From: Rhodothermales bacterium
GTDB taxonomy: Bacteria > Bacteroidota > Rhodothermia > Rhodothermales > JAHQVL01
Assembly: GCA_041391505.1 (NCBI GenBank)
Contig: JAWKNW010000015.1
Location: forward strand, 73,251-137,250
Direction of reading: 5' to 3'
Length of the DNA: 64,000 nucleotides
Shown: positions 50,354-58,283 of the stretch, piece after piece
Layout of the letters: each line of letters begins with the position of its first letter
Numbering within the stretch: position 1 is the first letter of the stretch
Program-made: the position numbers and the translations under genes
The notes under the pieces: generated by a model
Database searches by the model: none
The model's input: only the letters and a program-made list of their open reading frames with translations
What the model was told of the DNA's origin: nothing

Positions 50354-52453
50354 ATGTATACCCGGTTTGCGGATTTGCTTCATGCTGCGCGGCAACGCTT
50401 GTTTGTCGGCCGGCAGGAAGAACTCGACCTTTTCGACCAGGCGTTGACGGCTGTGGAGCGACCGTATTCCGTGCTCTTTGTCCACGGCCCGGGAGGCGTG
50501 GGCAAAACCTCGTTGTTGCATATGTTCGCCGAGCGGGCGAAGCATTGCGGCTGGCGGCCCGGCTACATCGATACCCGCACGCTGGAGCCTTCGCCCGACG
50601 CGATGCTGCGCGCACTGGGCGCGATGATGGGCGCACCGGCCGGGGCGGACGTGATCGACCTGTTGAACGGATCGCCCGAACGGCACGTCTTGTTGTTCGA
50701 TACCACGGAAACGATCCGCCCGCTCGATTGGTGGCTGCGGGAGCGGTTTCTGCCGGCGTTGTCGGACCGGGTCATCGTTGTTTTTGCCGGCCGTTTTAAA
50801 CCGTCCGTAGCGTGGCGCATCGATCCGGGTTGGCAGGCGCTGGTCCGCGCCGTTCCGTTGCGCAACCTGAGTACGTCCGAAAGCCTCGCCTACTTGCAGA
50901 AGCGGCAGGTACCCGACGCGAGGCATCGCGCTATCCTTTCGTTTACGCACGGGTATCCGCTGGCGCTTTCGCTCATGAGCGACATGGTCGAACAGCGCCC
51001 CGACGCCGCCGGCGCCGACGCGTCCCCCGACATCGTCCAGGCCCTTCTCACGCATTTTCTGGACGAGGCGCCGGGGCCCGAACACCGCCGGGCGCTGTAC
51101 GTCTGCGCCGCCGTGCGACAGACGACGGAGCAGACGCTGCGAACGCTCCTGGACCCCGACGACGCCCACGGCGTCTTCGAGTGGCTGCGCACCCTCTCGT
51201 TCATCGACGCCGGCCCGGCCGGCCTCTTTCCCCACGACATGGCGCGCCAGGTGCTCGTCGCCGACCTCCAATGGCGCGAGCCCGATTGGCACGCCGAGCT
51301 GCATCGGCGAGCCCGGACGTACTACATCGGCCATCTGCAAGACGCCAGCGGCCCTGAAATGCGGGAGCGGCTGATCGATTTTCTCTACCTCCACCGCGAA
51401 AACCCGCTCCTCAAGCCCATCTTCACCCAGCTGCAAAGCGACTGGAACGAGCAGACCGCGCAAAACCCGATCGTGGATGACGCGCTCGGACCGGATGACA
51501 TCGACCCACTGGTGGACATGGTCGCGCACCATGAGGGGGATGGGCCGGCGTCCTGGGCCAGGCGCTGGCTGGAGCGACAGCCGGAGCACGTCCGCGTCTA
51601 CCGCGACGGCACGGGCCGGCCGCTCGGGATGCTGCTCCCCATCCTCCTGACGCCCGAAGACGCCGACCTGGAAGACCCCGCCGTGGCACACGCGATGGAC
51701 TTCCTGCGCCGGCACGCGCCGCTCCGCGAAGGCGAGTGCGCCGTCCACTTTCGCTTCTGGATGTCGGGCGAGACCTATCAGGACCTGTCGCTCATCCAGA
51801 GCATGTGTTTTATCCAGATGGTGCGCATGTATCTCACGATACCGGGGCTTGCCTTTTCCTTCCTGCCCTGCGCCGACCCCGATCTCTGGAAGATGATTTT
51901 CGCCTACGTCGACCTCCACCGCTTCCCCGACGCCGATTATCCCACCGACCGGTCGAAGATGGGGGTGTACGGCCACGATTGGCGGGTGACGCCGCCGGCC
52001 GAATGGCTGTCGCGGCTCGCCAGCCGGGTGCCCTCGCCCGAATACGCCGGCGCGCCGGCGCCTGCCGAGCCGTCGGTGTTCGTGCTGAGTCGGGAAGACT
52101 TTCTCGTCGCCGTGCGGGAGGCCCTGAAGGCGTTTAGCCGGCCCGAGCGCCTGCGCGAAAACCCGCTGCTCCGTTCGCGCCTCGTCATCGAAGCCGGCGC
52201 CCCCGATGCGGATGCCGCCGATCGGATTCAGACGCTCTGCGGCCTCCTGGATGCCGCCGCCGCCACGCTCGACGGCGCCCCGCGCGACCGGAAGCTGTAC
52301 CGCGCCCTCGAAAAGACCTACCTCAAGCCGGCGCCGTCGCAGGAGATCGCGGCCGAACAACTCGGCGTCCCGTACAGCACGTTCCGGCGACACCTCATGG
52401 CCGGCGTGGATCGCGTGGCCGAGATGCTCTGGCAGCGCGAAATCGGAGAATGA
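50354..52453 (+). CDS. AAA/STAND-like ATPase with C-terminal HTH, 699 aa
   Basis: The Walker A motif GPGGVGKTSLL (residues 45-55) follows LFVGRQEELDLFDQAL, the usual start of AAA_16/STAND ATPases. Walker B-like HVLLFDTTE and a sensor region (VIVVFAGRF) follow. Residues ~395-560 (PLGMLLPILLTPEDADLEDP, HFRFWMSGETYQDLSLIQSM) resemble a GNAT-like fold, without certainty. The last ~50 residues (SQEIAAEQLGVPYSTFRRHL, then MAGVDRVAEMLW) are a sigma-4-type helix-turn-helix. This suggests an ATP-dependent transcription regulator. It lies 133 bp before the DUF4331 gene on the same strand. ATG 50285 is a possible earlier start. Confidence 0.75.
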   Translation: MYTRFADLLHAARQRLFVGRQEELDLFDQALTAVERPYSVLFVHGPGGVGKTSLLHMFAERAKHCGWRPGYIDTRTLEPSPDAMLRALGAMMGAPAGADVIDLLNGSPERHVLLFDTTETIRPLDWWLRERFLPALSDRVIVVFAGRFKPSVAWRIDPGWQALVRAVPLRNLSTSESLAYLQKRQVPDARHRAILSFTHGYPLALSLMSDMVEQRPDAAGADASPDIVQALLTHFLDEAPGPEHRRALYVCAAVRQTTEQTLRTLLDPDDAHGVFEWLRTLSFIDAGPAGLFPHDMARQVLVADLQWREPDWHAELHRRARTYYIGHLQDASGPEMRERLIDFLYLHRENPLLKPIFTQLQSDWNEQTAQNPIVDDALGPDDIDPLVDMVAHHEGDGPASWARRWLERQPEHVRVYRDGTGRPLGMLLPILLTPEDADLEDPAVAHAMDFLRRHAPLREGECAVHFRFWMSGETYQDLSLIQSMCFIQMVRMYLTIPGLAFSFLPCADPDLWKMIFAYVDLHRFPDADYPTDRSKMGVYGHDWRVTPPAEWLSRLASRVPSPEYAGAPAPAEPSVFVLSREDFLVAVREALKAFSRPERLRENPLLRSRLVIEAGAPDADAADRIQTLCGLLDAAAATLDGAPRDRKLYRALEKTYLKPAPSQEIAAEQLGVPYSTFRRHLMAGVDRVAEMLWQREIGE

Positions 52454-52586
52454 GCGCGATCGGCCTCCGATTGAGCGGATTGTGAGCACCTTTCGATCTG
52501 GCAGGTAAGCGGAAAGACCGGATATCCTCTATCACCGTGTGTCGCTCCCCGAGGAGTCGACCCTGTTTCACTTGATAGAGATACCC

Positions 52587-54767
52587 ATGAAGCGAATAAC
52601 ACGCTACCTGTTCATGTCCGTACTCGTCGCAATCGCGGCGATAGGGCTGATGCGGCCGGACTTCGGCGATGCATCCAGCCACCGCGAAGCGCCGCTCATC
52701 AGCAACGATCCGTTGGCCGACAATACGGACCTGTATGCGTTCCGGTCGCCCGACGACCCGTCTACCGTCACCATCATCGCCAACTACATCCCCCTCCAGC
52801 TACCGGAAGGGGGGCCGAATTACAACACCTTCGGCGAACATATCCGGTACGAGATCCACATCAAAAACAAGACGTCCGTGGGCGCGCTCGGATCGGCCAA
52901 GGACGACATCACCTATCGGTTCACCTTCCAGCAGGAGAACGAGGATCCGACGACCTTCTTCAACATCCGGCTTGGAAAACAAAACCTGAAAACGACCTAT
53001 ACCGTCGAAAAGAGCACTGACGGCGGCGCTTCGTTCATGACGATCCTCGACGACGGCATCGTGCCGCCGAACAACATCGGGCCACGCTCGATCGAGGGCG
53101 CCGCCGGCTTGAACGCCGACTACGAGAGCCTCGTCAATGACGCCATCATGACGGCGTCGACGGGCGAAGTGGTGTTCGCCGGCCCGCGCGACGACGCGTT
53201 TTTCGTGGATCTGGGCGGCGTGTTCGACCTGGGCCAGACGCGCGGCCAGTACGGGATGGACCCGTCCAACTCGAACAACGCCCGCGATGCCGTGGCCGGC
53301 TTCAACGTCCACACCATCTCGCTCCAGATCCCCATCGAATACCTGCAAAAAGACGGGTACGGACCCGATGAAGCGGACAACATCCTCGATCCGAACTACG
53401 TGATCGGCGTCTGGGCGTCCGCGAGCCGGCCGCAGATCACGACGCTTTCGCCCGAAGGCGACAAGCCGACCTATTCCGGCCCCTGGGTGCAGGTGTCCCG
53501 GCTCGGCATGCCGCTGACCAACGAAGCCGTCATCCCGATCGGCGAAAAAGACCGCTGGAACGCCACCTCCCCCTACAGCGAGGCCGAACAGTCGTTCATC
53601 GCGTACTTCGCCAACCCGGAGCTGGGGCTGTATATGGATGACACCCAGTTCGGCTCCGCCGTCCCGGCCCTCGCCGCGCTGCGCATGCCCTCCCGCTCCT
53701 ACCCGGCGCTCGGCGATATCGACGGCGACGGGATGCCGGGGCTCAACTTCCGCAACGGGAAGGATGGCGCGTTCGAGGTGACCAAGATCGACCCGCCGCT
53801 GGATCTCTCGGGCACCGCCTTCGCGGTCCCGCTCGCCGGCGGCCTCGTCGGCGAGGGGCAGCCGCGCCTCGTGGACCTCTACCCGATCTTCTATTTCGGC
53901 GTCCCGAACGCGATACCCTATCAGCTGGCTACCGGAAAGACGGGCGGCCCGCTCAGCGCCGGCAAGCCGTTCATCCACAATTTCCTGCCGGTCACGCAGG
54001 ACGCGGAAGGCACCCTGTACGGCGGCGACATGCTTCGCCTCAACATGGCGACCCCGACGACGGAGCGCTCCGGCGAGGAGTTCGACCTCTACGCCCGTCA
54101 GGGCCTCGTGCGGACGGCCGTGCTCGGCCTCACGGCGGCTCCGTACAACACGTCCGCCGATGTCGAATTCATCCCGCACATGGACGGCTTCCCGAACGGA
54201 CGCCGGCTCGAGGATGATGTGACGACGATCGCGCTCCAGGCCGTCGGCGGCCTCGTGCTGGCGGCCGTGGGCCTGCCGTTCGACGACGCCACAGCCAGCG
54301 ACTACAGCGACCTCGCGTCGGAGATGCTGGTCGGCGCGCTGAACTATACCGCCGGCCCGGTGGCGAACGACGTGCGCCTGCTGGACGTCTTCCCGTACCA
54401 GGCGTCGCCGCATCGCGGGTTCGACTACGTGAAACAGCTCACGGCCCTCGACCCGATGAACCTGCCCGTCTCCGTGGAAGGGCTCGGCGTGGGCGTCCCG
54501 AGCGCGTTCATGCTCGATCAGAACTACCCCAACCCGTTCAACCCGTCGACGACCATCTCCTACGAGGTCACCCGGCCCGGCAACGTGGCGATCCGCGTCT
54601 ACGACGTGCAGGGCAGGCTCGTGTCGACCCTGGTGAACCGGGAGCACGGTACCGGGAATCACCAGCTCGACTGGGACGCCTCGTCGCTGCCCAGCGGCAC
54701 CTATTTCTACCGTCTGGAGGCCGACGGGAAGTCGATCCAGACGAAGCAGGCGATCCTGGTGAAATAA
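52587..54767 (+). CDS. DUF4331 family secreted protein with T9SS domain, 726 aa
   Basis: The ATG at 52587 gives an N-terminal hydrophobic segment (YLFMSVLVAIAAIGLM). The mature protein begins SSHREAPLISNDPLADNTDL, the hallmark of DUF4331, and the domain runs to about residue 630. The last ~80 residues form a type IX sorting domain (NYPNPFNPSTTISYE, RVYDVQGRLVSTLV, SGTYFYRLEAD). DUF4331 proteins are beta-rich, exported and of unknown function. The gene sits between a regulator-like ATPase and a TPR protein, an arrangement that may be functional. A hairpin terminator follows. Confidence 0.85.
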   Translation: MKRITRYLFMSVLVAIAAIGLMRPDFGDASSHREAPLISNDPLADNTDLYAFRSPDDPSTVTIIANYIPLQLPEGGPNYNTFGEHIRYEIHIKNKTSVGALGSAKDDITYRFTFQQENEDPTTFFNIRLGKQNLKTTYTVEKSTDGGASFMTILDDGIVPPNNIGPRSIEGAAGLNADYESLVNDAIMTASTGEVVFAGPRDDAFFVDLGGVFDLGQTRGQYGMDPSNSNNARDAVAGFNVHTISLQIPIEYLQKDGYGPDEADNILDPNYVIGVWASASRPQITTLSPEGDKPTYSGPWVQVSRLGMPLTNEAVIPIGEKDRWNATSPYSEAEQSFIAYFANPELGLYMDDTQFGSAVPALAALRMPSRSYPALGDIDGDGMPGLNFRNGKDGAFEVTKIDPPLDLSGTAFAVPLAGGLVGEGQPRLVDLYPIFYFGVPNAIPYQLATGKTGGPLSAGKPFIHNFLPVTQDAEGTLYGGDMLRLNMATPTTERSGEEFDLYARQGLVRTAVLGLTAAPYNTSADVEFIPHMDGFPNGRRLEDDVTTIALQAVGGLVLAAVGLPFDDATASDYSDLASEMLVGALNYTAGPVANDVRLLDVFPYQASPHRGFDYVKQLTALDPMNLPVSVEGLGVGVPSAFMLDQNYPNPFNPSTTISYEVTRPGNVAIRVYDVQGRLVSTLVNREHGTGNHQLDWDASSLPSGTYFYRLEADGKSIQTKQAILVK

Positions 54768-54801
54768 CGGGGTTTTGCCTGAAGAGGCGCAGCCCGGCAG
54801 C

Positions 54802-54841
54802 GGAGGGACTTCCTGAGGACACGTCTTCGGGAGGTCCCTCC
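54802..54841. terminator. Hairpin after the DUF4331 gene
   Basis: GGAGGGACTTCC pairs with GGAGGTCCCTCC (one G-T mismatch, 16-nt loop), 34 bp after the stop. There is no U-tract. Its arms (GGAGGGACYTCC) resemble the inner arms of the MITE-like element, so it may be a REP-type hairpin rather than a classical terminator. Confidence 0.5.
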
Positions 54842-54937
54842 ACGACCGGAGGTCCTGCGTCCGCGGGGCGCATCGGAGGGCCTTCTCATCGCACGCGATC
54901 ACCGCTCGCCGGCCATTCATTCCAACACATCGTCATC

Positions 54938-56260
54938 ATGAAATCCAAGCTAGAAACACGCACCCATTTCCTTGCGATGGCGGCTGTCGTCGCGCTCGTC
55001 GGCACGCTGGTCTTTTTGTGGCTCAAGCCGCTCCCCGATGAGCCGGAGGTCGCGGTGGCGCCCACCACGCCGGCGTCGCTGTTCATCAACACCGATGCGT
55101 CGATCGCCTTCTACGAAGACCGGATCCGCAAGGCGCCGGACGATCGCGAGGCGTACACGCGTCTGGCCCAGGTGTACCTCCAGAAAGCGCACGCGTCCGG
55201 GGAAGAGCTGACGTACGTCCCGCTCGCGAAAGAGCGCATCGAGCAGGCCCTGTCCCGCGATCCGGACGATTATTACGCCCTGGCGCTCCAGGCGTCCCTG
55301 TTCAATACCCTGCACCGATTCGACGACGCGCGCGTCGCCGCAGAACGGCTCCAGGCGGCGTACCCGCACGATTCGTTTATCCAGGGGGTGCTGGTGGATG
55401 CGCTCGTGGAACTCGGCGAATACGATGAAGCGGTCGCCGCCAACGACGCCCTGCTGGGGATGCATCCGGGTCTGGCTGCCTATGCGCGTGCCTCGTACCT
55501 GCGCGAACTCCACGGGGACACCGACGGCGCCCTGTCCGCGATGACGATGGCCGCGCAGGCCGGCGTCGTGGGCGAGGCCGACCGCGCCTGGGCGCTCACG
55601 CACCTCGCGAATCTCTACCTGGGGAAGGGCGATTTGGAGGTGGCGCGGCGCGTCTTCGAGGGTATCCTGGAAGAGACGCCCGGCTATGCGCAAGCCATCG
55701 CCGGCCTGGGCCACATCGCCGAGCTCGAAGGCGACTACGCGGGGGCCGTCGCGGGGCTCGAAGAGGCGTATGGGCTCGAACCGCGCGCCGCTTTTCTCGA
55801 ACGGCTGGCCGAGATCCAGTCCGTACAGGGGGCTTCCGCGGCCGCAGAGGCCTATCTGGATCGGGTCGATGCCAGCTTCCAGGAGGCCGCCCGTATGGGA
55901 GAAAACAACCGGATGGAATATGCGGATTTCCTCGCCGACCGCGGCCTCCGGCTCGACCACGCGCTGCGCCTGGCGGAGGCCGAAATCGCCCGCCGGCCCG
56001 GCCATCTCCATGCGAACGAGACCTACGCCTGGGTCCTGCACCGGCTGGGGCGCTCCGCTGAAGCCGTAGCCCCGATCGAAAAGGCCATGCGGCTCGATAC
56101 GGGCGACGCGATGGTGCATTACCGCGCCGGCCAGATCTACCGGGCCATCGGCGACGCGGCCGCCAGCCAACTCCACTTCCAGAAGGCGCTCGATGCCCAT
56201 CTCCACATCGAGAGCCAGACGGCGGCCAACACGGCCAGAACCCTCCTCGCACAGCCGTAA
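54938..56260 (+). CDS. Membrane-anchored TPR protein, 440 aa
   Basis: One N-terminal transmembrane segment (FLAMAAVVALVGTLVFLWL) anchors a periplasmic TPR solenoid (about 55-435) with at least nine repeat pairs (AYTRLAQVYLQKAHASGEEL, AWALTHLANLYLGKGDLEVA, AMVHYRAGQIYRAIGDAAAS). It probably scaffolds protein-protein contacts. It follows the DUF4331 gene after a 170-bp spacer on the same strand. The overall layout recalls CcmH- or YciM-like TPR anchors without a specific match. Confidence 0.82.
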   Translation: MKSKLETRTHFLAMAAVVALVGTLVFLWLKPLPDEPEVAVAPTTPASLFINTDASIAFYEDRIRKAPDDREAYTRLAQVYLQKAHASGEELTYVPLAKERIEQALSRDPDDYYALALQASLFNTLHRFDDARVAAERLQAAYPHDSFIQGVLVDALVELGEYDEAVAANDALLGMHPGLAAYARASYLRELHGDTDGALSAMTMAAQAGVVGEADRAWALTHLANLYLGKGDLEVARRVFEGILEETPGYAQAIAGLGHIAELEGDYAGAVAGLEEAYGLEPRAAFLERLAEIQSVQGASAAAEAYLDRVDASFQEAARMGENNRMEYADFLADRGLRLDHALRLAEAEIARRPGHLHANETYAWVLHRLGRSAEAVAPIEKAMRLDTGDAMVHYRAGQIYRAIGDAAASQLHFQKALDAHLHIESQTAANTARTLLAQP

Positions 56261-56317
56261 GACCAACCGGTCGAAAGGCCGCGGCGCGTCTGAGTCGGAC
56301 CCGTCGCGGCCGGCCCG

Positions 56318-56734
56318 TCACGAGAGCTGGAGGGTGCCGTCTGCCTCGATCCGGATCCGTGCGCCGGCGGTGATCTGGCGGAAGTCCGCCTCAGCAAGCG
56401 CCACGATGGGGATCGGCCGGCCATACATCTCGTCGGCCACCACCGAGGCGAGCGCCATGAAGGTGTCGACGTCCATGCTGACGATGGCGGCCGGCGCCAC
56501 GCCGGCGCGGACGGATTCCAGCAGGATGGCCGTCGACGTGCTCGACCCGCGGGTGAAGGGGAGGACGAGGATGCAGCCGGCGGCGATCCGGCCGGAGAGC
56601 GGGTGCCGGCGGTCGATGATTTCGCCCGTCCGCTGGTCGTATCCTCCCCAGAAACTGATGGGCTCGTCACTCACCAGCGCCGGCCCCTCGGCTTCGCCCG
56701 GCACCACCGGCCGGCCCTTGATCACGCGTTCCAT
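56318..56734 (-). CDS. Aconitase X small (swivel) subunit, 138 aa
   Basis: The sequence EGPALVSDEPISFWGGYDQR and HPLSGRIAAGCILVLPFTRG, followed by SSTSTAILLESVRAGVAPAA, matches the AcnX swivel domain (formerly DUF126), with the conserved Gly-Ser-Ser that contributes to the active site. Its ATG overlaps the large-subunit stop by 13 bp. Bacterial two-subunit AcnX enzymes include cis-3-hydroxy-L-proline dehydratase; archaeal ones dehydrate mevalonate 5-phosphate. Confidence 0.85.
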   Translation of the reverse strand: MERVIKGRPVVPGEAEGPALVSDEPISFWGGYDQRTGEIIDRRHPLSGRIAAGCILVLPFTRGSSTSTAILLESVRAGVAPAAIVSMDVDTFMALASVVADEMYGRPIPIVALAEADFRQITAGARIRIEADGTLQLS

Positions 56735-57981
56735 AACGATTCGTCCCGCAGGATGCGGCCCGCCACGGCCGATTCGACGCAGTCGGCCAACCGGCCGTAG
56801 GCGATCTGCGTGTTGAGGAGCCCCGGCGAATAGTAGGCATATTTCGCCGAGTTGGTCATCATGTGTTTGATGGATCCGGGCAGCATCGGCGTGGTCAGCG
56901 GGCAGGTGTCTACGGTGATGCGCCCGCCGAAGGCGCGGTAGGCGTCGAGCAGCCCGGTTTGCTCCGCGATCTCGCGGACGGCCCGGCTGCAGGTGACGAG
57001 GAAGGTGACATCGGGATGCTTCGTCCTGCCGGCGACGAGCGGGGCGAGCTTCCGGAACTCGTCGAGCGAAAAGTGGGGGCTGCCGAGCACGACCATGTCC
57101 AGCCGATCCCCCTGCGCCGTGCTCAGCTCGCCGAGGGCCTTGCGCAGCATCGCCGGCGTCACGACGACGGTCCGCGCCGGCGCGCGCCCCTGAAACGCCG
57201 CCTCGGTGGTCGGCGCCTCGGGCGTGATGCCGGTCATATGATACAGCGCCACGGCGCCCGACGAGGCGGCGCCGGCGCAGACCGCCTTGTGCTGATCTTC
57301 CGTCGGCGTCACCGCCAGTCCCTCGATGACCGGCACCTGGTTCGGTGCGAGCCGGCCGATCAGGTGGCCGAGGACGGGGTAGAAGGCGTCGTCCTCCTGC
57401 AGCCGGCGGGGGACGCCTTCGAGGCGCAGGAGGAGGGTGCCGGCGCGGTTGGGGGTCAGATGGAGGCCGGCGGCCGGCGCCCGGCCCGTGATGGCGCAGC
57501 AGATATCCAGCAGATCCGGATACCGCTCCGTCCGCGCGCCGATCACCGAATTGAAGAAGCAGATGGCGTTCGACTCGCCCGAGGCGATCTGTTGGCCGAA
57601 GACCGGGCGATGCTCCGTCTGGTACGGCGCGCAGGTCCACGTCGGGATGGTGCCCATCGAGCGGTAGGCCACCATCTGCCGGTGCGCTTTCATGGCATGG
57701 TCGCCCGGCACAGGCCATTCCTCCCACCCGTGCTCGTCGACGCCGCTGACGTTGAGCGTCGAGGGCACCCGCACCTTGGCGCCCAGGGCGGCCAGCCGCT
57801 CGGCGAATTCCATGGTCGCATCCCCCATAAACACCGTGCTATCGATGTGCGCCGCGCTGATGTCCAGCAGCCGGTCGACGCCGTAGACCGGCAGCATGCG
57901 CACGAGAATCGACATGGCCATCTGCGCGGCCGGGCCGTGGTCGCCGGCGAGGAGGGCGCGGTCGTCGTCGGTGAGGTGCAT
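56722..57981 (-). CDS. Aconitase X large catalytic subunit, 419 aa
   Basis: ATG 57981 starts MHLTDDDRALLAGDHG. The protein has the AcnX (formerly DUF521) core: SGESNAICFFNSVIGARTER, DLLDICCAITGRAP and VDTCPLTTPMLPG followed by MTNSAKYAYY. Cysteines in these segments, together with one in FLVTCSRAV, are candidate iron-sulfur ligands. The enzyme, with the overlapping small subunit, probably dehydrates a hydroxy-acid or hydroxyproline derivative. No proline-catabolism or mevalonate genes are adjacent to decide between them. Confidence 0.88.
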   Translation of the reverse strand: MHLTDDDRALLAGDHGPAAQMAMSILVRMLPVYGVDRLLDISAAHIDSTVFMGDATMEFAERLAALGAKVRVPSTLNVSGVDEHGWEEWPVPGDHAMKAHRQMVAYRSMGTIPTWTCAPYQTEHRPVFGQQIASGESNAICFFNSVIGARTERYPDLLDICCAITGRAPAAGLHLTPNRAGTLLLRLEGVPRRLQEDDAFYPVLGHLIGRLAPNQVPVIEGLAVTPTEDQHKAVCAGAASSGAVALYHMTGITPEAPTTEAAFQGRAPARTVVVTPAMLRKALGELSTAQGDRLDMVVLGSPHFSLDEFRKLAPLVAGRTKHPDVTFLVTCSRAVREIAEQTGLLDAYRAFGGRITVDTCPLTTPMLPGSIKHMMTNSAKYAYYSPGLLNTQIAYGRLADCVESAVAGRILRDESLWNA

Positions 57982-58283
57982 GGGGTGATGGATGGGGGCT
58001 GGGTGACGCCGGCGAGGCCAGGGGATCATCGGTGCTGGGTGCTGAGCACGTTGGGAACGGGAGGATACGCCAAAATCTAATATCCGTCTCGACCGATTCC
58101 GTCGGAGGCGTGGAGAGATGGACAGAGTCCCCGGGTAAAGCTCGCGCGTTGGGGCGTCCCAGCAGCTATTTCGGCTTCAACACCGTGGTGATGCTCGTTT
58201 ACCTTCGATCCGGATCAGCCCTGGGATGCAAGATGGAATCGACGCGTCGAAGGTTCGGCATGGGCATGCCGATCGCCCGAGGG
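57982..58283. other. 302-bp intergenic region with repeat remnants
   Basis: It contains GGTGCTG twice in register (58031-58044), a two-unit heptanucleotide trace, and a stretch 58065-58121 (ATACGCCAAAATCTAATATC, then GTCTCGACCGATTCCG and GGAGGCGTGGAGAGATGG) that matches the left arm of the MITE-like elements at 20.3 and 24.0 kb in decayed form. GGGATGCAAGATGGA near 58207 is a trace of the GGATGCA family. No gene seen. Confidence 0.55.

Noticed and set aside
54802..54841. Further full copy of the MITE-like element
   Set aside because: Only the GGAGGGACYTCC hairpin arms match; the GTCATCTCGACC arms and the conserved centre are missing, so it is listed as a hairpin only.
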